64,000 bases of DNA from Nibrella viscosa. Its GTDB lineage: Bacteria; Bacteroidota; Bacteroidia; Cytophagales; Spirosomataceae. Made by a program: the position numbers and the translations under genes. The stretch's first letter is position 1; every line of letters starts with the position of its first letter. Shown here piece after piece: positions 8,783-16,024 of this stretch. The stretch spans positions 1 to 64,000 of the forward strand of contig NZ_BAABHB010000020.1 in assembly GCF_039541875.1 (NCBI RefSeq), read 5' to 3'. Below the pieces are notes generated by a model, which was not told the DNA's origin, did not search any database, and was given only the letters and a program-made list of their open reading frames with translations.

Positions 8783-8813
8783 GTGCCACCTTACGAAAGT
8801 GGCACCCATTTTT
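8783..8813 (+). terminator. intrinsic terminator after the AraC regulator
   Basis: GTGCCAC (8783-8789) pairs with GTGGCAC (8799-8805) around a short loop and is followed by CCATTTTTG. It lies 15 bases after the regulator's stop codon, the right place and orientation for a factor-independent terminator. Confidence 0.7.
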
Positions 8814-8940
8814 GTAGTGTTAAGCTGTCTTTTTAAGCCTTTTACCGGCAAACATCTGCGTAAACAATTAGTTAATCAGGAAAACGTAAAGTGGGGCGAC
8901 AGGAGTTGCGGGCAATGGTACTTTTGCGTAGCTATTCTGA

Positions 8941-9045
8941 GAAGGTGGTGGGTTATGGTACGCAGTGCCGGCAACGGGCCGGTACCTGATAACCCTGAAT
9001 CTGGTTAATGCGGGGAACTATACCTACTCGCTTACCAAACAATAA
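8941..9045 (+). pseudogene. possible remnant of the C-terminus of a secreted protein
   Basis: In the 455-base gap after the AraC gene one frame reads GRYLITLNLVNAGNYTYSL and ends TKQ-stop at 9045. This looks like the last beta strands of an Ig- or fibronectin-like secreted domain. A stop codon lies just upstream of 8941 in this frame and no start codon is available, so it cannot be an intact gene. The compositional resemblance to coding sequence is the only evidence. A perfect terminator follows at 9071, as expected after a former gene. Confidence 0.3.
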
Positions 9046-9070
9046 TGCTTGAGTCAACCTATGATGAAGT

Positions 9071-9106
9071 AGGCATAGCAGGATTTTTCCTGCTATGCCT
9101 TTTTTT
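9071..9106 (+). terminator. strong intrinsic terminator
   Basis: AGGCATAGCAGGA (9071-9083) pairs perfectly with TCCTGCTATGCCT (9088-9100) around a TTTT loop and is followed by six Ts. It ends the transcription unit before the second amylase. It sits only two bases before the left arm of the long inverted repeat at 9109. Confidence 0.88.
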
Positions 9107-9108
9107 CA

Positions 9109-9220
9109 GTACCCCGGTCGGGTCGCCGGTGCGATGTAAATCCGGATGTATTCATAACTCTATTCTTCTTCTTAACTTCACAGCCGGATTTACATCGCAC
9201 CGGCGACCCGACCGGGGTAC
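9109..9220. repeat. 37-bp perfect inverted repeat directly before the amylase start codon
   Basis: The left arm at 9109-9145 (GTACCCCGGTCGGGTCGCCG...) is exactly repeated in reverse complement at 9184-9220 (...CGGCGACCCGACCGGGGTAC), separated by 38 AT-rich bases. The ATG of the amylase gene is at 9224, three bases after the right arm. As RNA this would form a very stable 37-bp hairpin touching the start codon. As DNA it could be a mobile-element relic, a regulatory site or a small invertible segment. A fold-back sequencing or assembly artefact must also be considered. Confidence 0.9.
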
Positions 9221-9223
9221 ATC

Positions 9224-10846
9224 ATGACCCTCCTTGCCTGTTTACCGCTTAATATCCTTTTTCTGTTCTGCATGATTGCCAACGCAGCCGCTCAGGTAAT
9301 ACCCCAGCGTAACACCAACAATAACCAACCCAGACTGGGTGAAACCGGTGTTCACTACGAAATCTTTGTCCGTGCCTTCTGCGACAGCAACGGTGACGGC
9401 ATCGGCGACCTCAACGGCGTCACGTCCAAACTAGATTACCTGAAGGATCTGGGCATCTCGGCCATCTGGCTGATGCCCATCAATCCGTCGCCCACCTACC
9501 ACAAGTATGACGTAACGGATTATTACGGCATCGATCCGGAGTATGGTACTATGGATGACTTTAAGCGGTTGCTGGCCGAAGCCCACAAGCGCAACATCAG
9601 GGTTATTATGGACTTTGTAATCAACCATAGCAGTAGCCGGCACCCCTGGTTTCTGGAGGCTATCCAAGGCAAAGACAACCCGTATCACGACTGGTACGTC
9701 TGGATGTCGCAAAAACAGATCGACTCCCTGAATATTGCCACCCGCGAAACCACCGCCGACTCCGGCGAACGCAACCCCTGGCACCGCGTCAACGGGGCTC
9801 CGTTCTCCGAAAAATACTACGCCCTGTTCTGGAGCGGCATGCCCGACCTGAACTACGACAACCCAAAGGTGCGGCAGGAAATTTATAAAGCCGGCAAATT
9901 CTGGCTGCAGGAGGTGGGCGTCGACGGCTTCCGGCTCGATGCCGCCCGGCATATCTATCCCGACTGGGAGGAGCCTAAGAATCACCAGTTCTGGGAAGAG
10001 TTTGGCCGCGAGATGGAGGCCGTAAAACCCGGCGTGTACACCGTAGGAGAGGTCTGGACCCGCGCCGAACACATTGCCCCCTACTTCCGGGGCCTGAAAG
10101 CCAACTTCAACTTCGACCTCAGCCTGGCTCTGCAGCAGATTGTTCCGCAGGAAAAAGATACCGCCGACGTAGTGTCTATGCTGGTTACCAACCACAAGAT
10201 CTTTCGGCAGGTAAACCCCCGGTTTATCGATGCCACCATGCTCACCAACCACGACCAGAACCGGATTGGCAGCGTGCTGAAGGGCAACACTAACCACCTC
10301 AAAGTGGCCGCGTCTTTCCTGCTCACGCTCTCCGGCAACCCGTATATCTACTACGGCGAAGAGATTGGTATGCTGGGTATGAAACCCGACGAATACATTC
10401 GGGAGCCGTTTCTGTGGGATACCCGCGAGAAAGACAAACACCGCAGCCGCTGGCGACGGCCCCGCCACTCGACCGACTCCTCGGTAGTACCCCTGGCCCG
10501 GCAAGTTGGTGACCCGGCCTCGCTGTTTTCCCATTATCAGAAGCTGATTCACTTCCGCAACAGCCACCCCGTGCTGAACGATAACCTCAGCCAGATTGCC
10601 GTCAGTCCTATCCGGCAGAAAGGCATTCTGGCGTTCACGCGCCAGTCGGGCAACCGCTCGGTGCTGGTCATCCATAATCTGTCGAAAGACGGGCGGGATG
10701 TGGTACTGTATCCGGCCGGCACAGCCCAGAGCCGTGTTATTTTTGACACCTCCGGTAAAAGCCGGCTTATAAAAGGCGGTAAGGTGCGGGTGCCGGCGTA
10801 TAGCTGCGTGGTGCTGGAAGCAGATGCCGTCCGGAAGGAGCCGTAG
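9224..10846 (+). CDS. secreted GH13 alpha-amylase-family enzyme
   Basis: A 540-residue exported alpha-glucan-active hydrolase. Residues 1-24 form a signal peptide ending ANAAAQ. The barrel starts at HYEIFVRAFCDSNGDGIGDL, and the four GH13 regions are present: DFVINHSS, nucleophile Asp239 (GFRLDAARH), acid/base Glu276 (VGEVWTR) and Asp344 (LTNHDQNR). The domain between strand 3 and helix 3 and the C-terminal beta domain are of normal size. The NGDGIGDLNG calcium-site-like loop and overall layout resemble oligo-alpha-glucosidase/neopullulanase-type GH13 members. There is no Por tail, so the enzyme is probably periplasmic, processing oligosaccharides from the large extracellular amylase at 2181. 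Start choice: ATG 9224 gives a clean signal peptide but lies against the long inverted repeat. The next gene begins three bases after its stop. Confidence 0.9.
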   Translation: MTLLACLPLNILFLFCMIANAAAQVIPQRNTNNNQPRLGETGVHYEIFVRAFCDSNGDGIGDLNGVTSKLDYLKDLGISAIWLMPINPSPTYHKYDVTDYYGIDPEYGTMDDFKRLLAEAHKRNIRVIMDFVINHSSSRHPWFLEAIQGKDNPYHDWYVWMSQKQIDSLNIATRETTADSGERNPWHRVNGAPFSEKYYALFWSGMPDLNYDNPKVRQEIYKAGKFWLQEVGVDGFRLDAARHIYPDWEEPKNHQFWEEFGREMEAVKPGVYTVGEVWTRAEHIAPYFRGLKANFNFDLSLALQQIVPQEKDTADVVSMLVTNHKIFRQVNPRFIDATMLTNHDQNRIGSVLKGNTNHLKVAASFLLTLSGNPYIYYGEEIGMLGMKPDEYIREPFLWDTREKDKHRSRWRRPRHSTDSSVVPLARQVGDPASLFSHYQKLIHFRNSHPVLNDNLSQIAVSPIRQKGILAFTRQSGNRSVLVIHNLSKDGRDVVLYPAGTAQSRVIFDTSGKSRLIKGGKVRVPAYSCVVLEADAVRKEP

Positions 10847-10849
10847 CTC

Positions 10850-11983
10850 ATGCTGTTTATGCTGCTTCCGCTGCTCCTCGGCATTACACTGCTCTACGCC
10901 TTGTTCACCCTGACGCTTTGGGTGACATGGCTGCGTATGCCAGCGTTTCACCCACCGGCTCAGGCAAGCGGCCATGCGTTCATAACATGCATTATTCCGG
11001 TCCGGAACGAAGCTCAGAACCTGCCTCATCTGCTCCACGACCTCAACCAGCAAACATACGGCCGGTTTGAAGTCATTGTGGCCGACGATGCCTCTACCGA
11101 TACCACCCTGGCCCTGACGCAGGCCTTTGCCCGTGAGGCTTCTTTTTCGCTGCGTTGGCTGTCGCTGAGCGACGTTCGTACGGCTTCACCCAAAAAGCGA
11201 GCCATCCACCAAAGCATCGAACTGGCCCAGGGAGAACTCATCGTCACTACCGACGGCGACTGCCGGGTGGGGCCGCGCTGGCTGGAAACCATAGCCGCTT
11301 TTTACGCAGCCACGCAGGCCCGGCTCATCAGCGGTCCGGTCACGTTTACGCCGGAGCATTCGGTATTTGATTACCTGCAAACGGTAGAAGGCGCCAGCCT
11401 GATCGGTTCCGGGGCCTGCACCCTGGCGCTGGGCGTACCTACCATGTGCAACGGGGCTAATCTTTGCTACGAAAAGCGGGTCTTTCAGGAAGTGGGCGGC
11501 TTTGCCGGCGTAGACCATGTAGCCTCCGGCGACGACGAACTGCTGATGCACAAGATTGCCGGCAAGTACCCGCAGGGGCTCCGGTTTTTGAAAAGTCCGG
11601 AGGCCATTGTGCAGACCGGGCCGCATACCTCCTGGCGGGCATTTTATAACCAGCGCAAACGATGGGCCAGCAAATGGCGGGCTTACCAGAGGTATCTGCC
11701 TACGGTGCTGGCCGTCTTTATCTTTCTGAGCAACGCCAGTGTGGTTGTCTCGTTGATAAGCTGGCTGGCCAACTGGATTGATTTTAAAGGGTTTATCAGT
11801 GTGGTTCTACTGAAGGCGTTGCCGGAATTTTTGTTTTTACGTCAGGTTCTTGTTTTTTTACAGAAAAAAGCGGCCGTCAGCCGGATACCGCTGACGCAAT
11901 GGCTCTATCCCTTTTACGTTATGTTTTTTGGCTTAGCCGCTCAGCGAAAAGGCTTTGAGTGGAAAGACCGGAAACTGAAATAA
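10850..11983 (+). CDS. membrane-associated family 2 glycosyltransferase
   Basis: A 377-residue GT2 enzyme that transfers a sugar from a nucleotide donor to a lipid or polysaccharide acceptor at the inner membrane. A hydrophobic helix (about 5-28) anchors the N-terminus. The GT-A domain contains CIIPVRNEAQN, the DD motif (VIVADDASTD), the metal-binding TTDGDC, the acceptor acid in ASGDDELL, and the processive-type QRKRWASK motif. Two C-terminal helices follow (about 285-330 and 350-370). The gene is three bases downstream of the amylase. With the NodB-like deacetylase and a second GT2 it forms a set suited to making an N-acetylated, then deacetylated, surface glycan. Acceptor unknown. Confidence 0.87.
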   Translation: MLFMLLPLLLGITLLYALFTLTLWVTWLRMPAFHPPAQASGHAFITCIIPVRNEAQNLPHLLHDLNQQTYGRFEVIVADDASTDTTLALTQAFAREASFSLRWLSLSDVRTASPKKRAIHQSIELAQGELIVTTDGDCRVGPRWLETIAAFYAATQARLISGPVTFTPEHSVFDYLQTVEGASLIGSGACTLALGVPTMCNGANLCYEKRVFQEVGGFAGVDHVASGDDELLMHKIAGKYPQGLRFLKSPEAIVQTGPHTSWRAFYNQRKRWASKWRAYQRYLPTVLAVFIFLSNASVVVSLISWLANWIDFKGFISVVLLKALPEFLFLRQVLVFLQKKAAVSRIPLTQWLYPFYVMFFGLAAQRKGFEWKDRKLK

Positions 11984-12074
11984 AGCAAATTCAGTTTATC
12001 AGGTATCGTCCCAACCATACTGATGACTAACGGCCGGCAACTACAGGAACAACCTATATAACGCAACCAACGAC

Positions 12075-12713
12075 TTGTCTCTGTTTTTACATAAATCTAA
12101 CTTTCTCCTCCGCACTATCTACCCGGAGTTCCTGTGGCGGCTCGACGATTCTGAACCGGTGATCTACCTGACTTTCGACGATGGCCCGATTCCGGACATC
12201 ACCGAGTTTGCACTCGAACAACTCGACAAATATGCCGCTCAGGCTACGTTCTTCTGCATCGGCGATAATGTGCGTAAACATACCGACATTTTTTATAATG
12301 TGATTGAGGCCGGCCACGCCATTGGTAACCATACCTACAACCACCTGAACGGCTGGAAAACCGACGACGAGACCTACCTGAAGAACGTCTATAAAGCGCA
12401 GGACGAACTGCGGGTAGCAACCACGCTGTTCCGTCCGCCCTACGGCCGTATCCGCCGGAGTCAGGCGCTGGACCTGCTCGATACGCACTCGATTGTGATG
12501 TGGGATGTGCTGTCGGGAGATTTTGATACTTCGCTCTCCCCCCAAACCTGCCTGCGCAAAACCATTCAGTACACCGAACCCGGCTCCATTGTGGTTTTTC
12601 ACGACAGCCTGAAAGCCTGGCCGAATATGCGCTACGTCCTGCCCCGGATGCTGGCCCACTTCGCCGAGCGGGGGTATGAGTTCCGGGCTGTTCCTCAGTT
12701 GATTTATGCCTGA
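12075..12713 (+). CDS. polysaccharide deacetylase (NodB/CE4)
   Basis: A 212-residue NodB-fold enzyme predicted to remove N- or O-acetyl groups from a glycan. All five CE4 motifs are present: TFDDGP with the metal/catalytic Asp pair, HAIGNHTYNH with two metal-binding His, RPPYGRIR, WDVLSGDF and IVVFHDS. No clear signal peptide; the N-terminus (FLHKSNFLLRTIYPEFLWR) is typical of the compact Bacteroidota versions. The only reasonable start is TTG at 12075, since no in-frame ATG lies upstream after a stop. The 3' end overlaps the next GT2 gene by eight bases, indicating translational coupling. Confidence 0.87.
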   Translation: MSLFLHKSNFLLRTIYPEFLWRLDDSEPVIYLTFDDGPIPDITEFALEQLDKYAAQATFFCIGDNVRKHTDIFYNVIEAGHAIGNHTYNHLNGWKTDDETYLKNVYKAQDELRVATTLFRPPYGRIRRSQALDLLDTHSIVMWDVLSGDFDTSLSPQTCLRKTIQYTEPGSIVVFHDSLKAWPNMRYVLPRMLAHFAERGYEFRAVPQLIYA

Positions 12714-13713
12714 GGCCGGTCGCGAGCGGGTCAGCATCCTGATTGCCGCCCGGAACGAGGAAGCCAATATTCTGACCTGTTTGCAGGCCATCGACCGCCT
12801 GACCTACCCGACCGCCTGCCTGGAGGTATTGGTGGGCAACGACCGGTCTGAGGACGGTACTGGTTCAGTGGTTGAGTGGTTTATTCGTGATAAGCCTCAC
12901 TTTCGTTTAGTCGATATTACCACGAATGTGAACCAGCAAATGGGTAAAGCCAATGTGCTGGCGCAACTGGCCCGGCAGGCGAGCGGGCGCTATCTTTTCT
13001 TCACCGATGCCGATGTGGCCGTTCCCCCCACCTGGATTGAGGGGCTGTTGCCGGCGTTTCGGGACCCGCGCACCGGCATTGTCACGGGATGTACGCAGAT
13101 TGCCGGCGAAGGCTTCTGGACAAAAATTCAGGCGATCGAGTGGCTGGTCACCCAAAATATCATTAAGCAGTTTGCCGACTGGAACATTCCGCTGACGGCA
13201 ATGGGCAACAACATGGCCGTTCGGCGGGCCGTGTACGAGCAGATCGGCGGTTACGAAAAGCTGCCGTTCTCTCTGGTCGAAGATTACCAATTGTTCCGGG
13301 AGGTGCTGAAGCAGGGTTATACCTTTGCGCACCGCTACGAGCCGGCGGTTCTGGCCAGTACGCAGGCCCTGCCCGACCGGCGTTCGTGGATGCAGCAGCG
13401 AAAGCGCTGGATGGTGGGTGCTTTTCAGCTACCCTGGTATTTTGTAGTGCTGCTGGTGGCCCAGGCCCTTTTTCTGCCTATGCTGGTGCTGCTGGCTCTT
13501 TGGCAACCGGGCCTGGCGCTGGGGCTCTGGCTCGCTCGGTTTTTGTGGCAGTCGTTTCAGATTGTCCGGGTAGCCGTCCGCTTCCGGCGGTTTGATTTGC
13601 TGCCCTACCTGCTGCCGTATGATCTGGTAATGTCCGTCAACTGGTTTGTCTCGCTGCTGTACTATATAGTACCCACCCCGGTAATCTGGAAAGACCGAAC
13701 ATTTAACCCCTGA
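12706..13713 (+). CDS. family 2 glycosyltransferase with C-terminal membrane helices
   Basis: A 335-residue GT2 enzyme. Motifs: SILIAARNEEANI, nucleotide-binding GNDRSEDGT, LFFTDADVAVP (DxD), the catalytic acid in LVEDYQLF, and QQRKRWMVG typical of processive or lipid-linked transferases. Hydrophobic helices cover about 240-275 and 300-325. It starts inside the end of the deacetylase gene (eight-base overlap), so the two are almost certainly co-expressed. Together with the GT2 at 10850 it suggests stepwise synthesis of a modified cell-envelope polysaccharide. Substrate not determinable. Confidence 0.87.
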   Translation: MPEAGRERVSILIAARNEEANILTCLQAIDRLTYPTACLEVLVGNDRSEDGTGSVVEWFIRDKPHFRLVDITTNVNQQMGKANVLAQLARQASGRYLFFTDADVAVPPTWIEGLLPAFRDPRTGIVTGCTQIAGEGFWTKIQAIEWLVTQNIIKQFADWNIPLTAMGNNMAVRRAVYEQIGGYEKLPFSLVEDYQLFREVLKQGYTFAHRYEPAVLASTQALPDRRSWMQQRKRWMVGAFQLPWYFVVLLVAQALFLPMLVLLALWQPGLALGLWLARFLWQSFQIVRVAVRFRRFDLLPYLLPYDLVMSVNWFVSLLYYIVPTPVIWKDRTFNP

Positions 13714-13746
13714 TTTGCGGTTACTCCTACATCAGCCGTTGGACAT

Positions 13747-13810
13747 TAGACTACAGACCATAAACTTAAGAACGCCGGGCGACCCCGTACAAACTACAGA
13801 CTACAGACTA
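13747..13810. repeat. intergenic short-word repeat (GACTACAGA)
   Basis: The word TTAGACTACAGAC (13746-13758) recurs as ACTACAGACTACAGACTA (13793-13810) before tatD. The copies are direct rather than inverted here, but the style matches the hairpin-forming word repeats elsewhere in the window (for example 46615-46694, which uses the related word GACGTTAGACAGTAGA). Confidence 0.5.
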
Positions 13811-13823
13811 ATAACAACTCCCC

Positions 13824-14630
13824 ATGACCTTCATCGACACCCACGCTCATATCTACGATTCGCAGTTCGATGCTGACCGGGAGGCTATGCTGGAGAAGGC
13901 AGCCTCGCAGTTGATCAGCCAGATCTGGATGCCCAACTGCGCCCGGGAAACCATTCCCGGCCTGATGGCGCTGGCCCACCAATACCCCGACCGCTGCCTG
14001 CCCATGATGGGTCTGCACCCTTCTTACGTGTGCGAAACCATGGAGGAAGAAATCATTGCGGTGGAAGACCAACTCAACCGCCACGCCTTTATCGCCGTCG
14101 GTGAAATCGGTCTGGATTTCTACTGGGACATGACGTATGTAGACCAACAGTTCACCGCCTTCCGCACACAGTTGCAGTGGGCGTCCCGGCTCAAATTACC
14201 CGTTTCCATCCATGTTCGCGCCGGCCACGACCGCAATGCCTTTGCCGAAGCCGCCGATGTGATCGAGCAGTTGTCGTTACCGGATCTGACCGGCATTTTC
14301 CATTGTTTCGTTGGAAGTTTAGACGAGGCCAGACGAGCGATTGATCTCGGTTTTAAACTCGGTATCGGCGGAGTGGTTACGTTTAAGAACGGCGGCCTGG
14401 ATAATGTGCTACCGCATGTGAGCCTGGAGCACCTGGTCCTGGAAACCGACAGCCCCTACCTGGCCCCGGTTCCGTATCGGGGTAAACGCAACGAACCCGG
14501 CAACCTCCGGCTGATCGCCCAGCGCGTCGCCGATTTGCAGGGCATCAGCGTTGACGACGTGGCCCGGCACACCACCGCCAACGCGGTATCGCTCTTACCG
14601 GCCCTGTACGCCAATTTATTGCCGGAGTAA
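13824..14630 (+). CDS. tatD: TatD family metal-dependent hydrolase
   Basis: A 268-residue cytosolic TIM-barrel phosphodiesterase of the TatD DNase family, acting on DNA 3' ends in repair and turnover. Metal and catalytic residues are visible: FIDTHAHIYD, MMGLHPSY, VGEIGLDF, VSIHVRAG, GIFHCFVGS and the C-terminal ETDSPYLAPVPYRGKRNEP. Length is normal. It is followed 13 bases later by the asparaginase gene, and the pair probably shares a transcript. Preceded by a word-repeat region rather than by a clear promoter. Confidence 0.92.
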   Translation: MTFIDTHAHIYDSQFDADREAMLEKAASQLISQIWMPNCARETIPGLMALAHQYPDRCLPMMGLHPSYVCETMEEEIIAVEDQLNRHAFIAVGEIGLDFYWDMTYVDQQFTAFRTQLQWASRLKLPVSIHVRAGHDRNAFAEAADVIEQLSLPDLTGIFHCFVGSLDEARRAIDLGFKLGIGGVVTFKNGGLDNVLPHVSLEHLVLETDSPYLAPVPYRGKRNEPGNLRLIAQRVADLQGISVDDVARHTTANAVSLLPALYANLLPE

Positions 14631-14643
14631 CGTTACCACACCT

Positions 14644-15717
14644 ATGTCTTCCTATACCACAGTTCGCATAAACCCGGCCTTACCCAAACGTCCCCGCTCG
14701 TCGGTGCTGGTCATTTACACCGGCGGTACACTGGGAATGGTGTATGATACCCAAACCAGCCAACTGCTGCCGTTTGATTTTGAGCAGGTACTCGACAAAG
14801 TGCCCGAAATCCGCCGGCTCGACTTTGAGATCACGCTGCTGACCCTGCGCGAGATCATCGACTCCTCCAACATGAAGCCGCCCGTGTGGGTAGAGCTGGT
14901 GCGGATCATTGAACGCAGCTACCAGCAGTACGACAGCTTCGTGATTCTGCACGGCACCGATACCATGGCTTATACAGCCTCGGCGCTGAGTTATATGCTG
15001 GTGAATCTCAGTAAGCCGGTTATCCTGACCGGGGCGCAGTTACCCATCGGCGTGGCCCGCACCGATGCTCGTGAAAACTTCATCACCGCCCTCGAAATAG
15101 CGGCCGCCCAGCAGGATGGCTTGCCGATAGTACCGGAAGTCTGCATTTACTTTAACTCGCTGCTGCTGCGCGGCAACCGGGCCAAAAAGCAGGAAAGCGT
15201 GCAGTTCAACGCCTTCAAATCGGAAAACTACCCGCACCTGGCCATTGCCGGCGTCAGCATCGACTATAACTATCCGTTTATTCGCCCCTGCCGGCCCGGG
15301 CAGCCGCTGGACATCCATACGGTGCTGGACACCAACGTGACCATCCTGAAGCTGTTTCCGGGCATTACCCCGCAGGTAGTCAATTCGGTGCTGGGTATTC
15401 ACGGATTGAAGGGCGTGGTGCTGGAAACCTACGGAGCCGGCAACGCCCCTACGGATAGCTGGTTTCTGGACGCGCTGAAAGAAGCTATCGACCGGGGAAT
15501 CGTCATCTTTAACGTCTCGCAGTGCGAAGGTGGCCGCGTCACGCAGGGCCGCTACCAGACCAGCAAGCTGCTGCAACAGATCGGCGTGGTGAGTGGAGCC
15601 GACATTACGCTCGAAGCCGCCATCACCAAACTGATGGTGCTGCTTGGCCGTATAGCCGACCCCGCACTGCTGCGGGAGGAGTTGGCCCTGTCGCTTTGCG
15701 GAGAAATGAGTGAGTAG
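14644..15717 (+). CDS. ansA: type I L-asparaginase
   Basis: A 357-residue cytosolic asparaginase converting L-asparagine to aspartate and ammonia. The two catalytic threonine motifs are present: YTGGTLGM (Thr29) and ILHGTDTMAYTASAL. ILTGAQLPIG, RTDARENF and a C-terminal VFNVSQCEGG follow, as expected. No signal peptide, in line with type I. The frame is open further upstream into tatD, but ATG 14644 gives the standard family start 13 bases after the tatD stop. It is followed by tRNA-Ser. Confidence 0.92.
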   Translation: MSSYTTVRINPALPKRPRSSVLVIYTGGTLGMVYDTQTSQLLPFDFEQVLDKVPEIRRLDFEITLLTLREIIDSSNMKPPVWVELVRIIERSYQQYDSFVILHGTDTMAYTASALSYMLVNLSKPVILTGAQLPIGVARTDARENFITALEIAAAQQDGLPIVPEVCIYFNSLLLRGNRAKKQESVQFNAFKSENYPHLAIAGVSIDYNYPFIRPCRPGQPLDIHTVLDTNVTILKLFPGITPQVVNSVLGIHGLKGVVLETYGAGNAPTDSWFLDALKEAIDRGIVIFNVSQCEGGRVTQGRYQTSKLLQQIGVVSGADITLEAAITKLMVLLGRIADPALLREELALSLCGEMSE

Positions 15718-15730
15718 CCGGGGCGACTTC

Positions 15731-15761
15731 TTGATTAAACGTGATAAAAGCTGCATATTTG
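15731..15761 (+). promoter_or_regulatory. promoter of tRNA-Ser
   Basis: TTG at 15731-15733, a 20-base spacer and CATATTTG at 15754-15761 (seven of eight matches to TAnnTTTG) form a good Bacteroidota promoter. Transcription would begin about five bases before the tRNA at 15773. Confidence 0.65.
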
Positions 15762-15772
15762 TAGCCCCAATT

Positions 15773-15860
15773 AGAGAGGTGTCCGAGTGGTTGAAGGAGC
15801 ACGCCTGGAAAGTGTGTATACGTCAAAAGCGTATCGAGGGTTCGAATCCCTTCCTCTCTG
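15773..15860 (+). tRNA. tRNA-Ser(GGA)
   Basis: An 88-base class II tRNA. Acceptor stem AGAGAGG (15773-15779) pairs with CCTCTCT (15853-15859), with G as discriminator. The anticodon loop CTGGAAA sits on a five-base stem and gives anticodon GGA, reading UCC and UCU. A long variable arm (TATACGTCAAAAGCGTAT) precedes the T arm with its TTCGAAT loop. CCA is not encoded. A strong terminator follows. Confidence 0.95.
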
Positions 15861-15872
15861 CCTTGTAACCAC

Positions 15873-15906
15873 AGCCCTGAAGTCACTTTACTTCAGGGCT
15901 TTTTTA
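15873..15906 (+). terminator. intrinsic terminator of tRNA-Ser
   Basis: AGCCCTGAAGT (15873-15883) pairs perfectly with ACTTCAGGGCT (15890-15900) around a six-base loop, followed by a run of Ts. Confidence 0.9.
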
Positions 15907-16024
15907 TTTAACTCTTCTGGTAGTATTTGCCTTTCTTTTTGGATTCTTTCGCCATGTTAACAATTTAGTAACTGACCGTTTAATAAATTTCTGGTACTTT
16001 CGTATCTGGTTTATAACAACACAC

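Noticed and set aside
9109..9220. Classical phase-variable invertible promoter
   Set aside because: The 38-base core is much shorter than known Bacteroidota invertible promoters, contains no clear TAnnTTTG box in either orientation, and no invertase gene is nearby; kept only as one option.
9431..11053. A 540-codon minus-strand frame opposite the second amylase and glycosyltransferase
   Set aside because: Overlaps two well-supported genes on the other strand and shows no family motifs.
15773..15860. tRNA-Ser as an attachment site of an integrated element
   Set aside because: No integrase, no duplicated tRNA 3' end and no change in gene character on either side.
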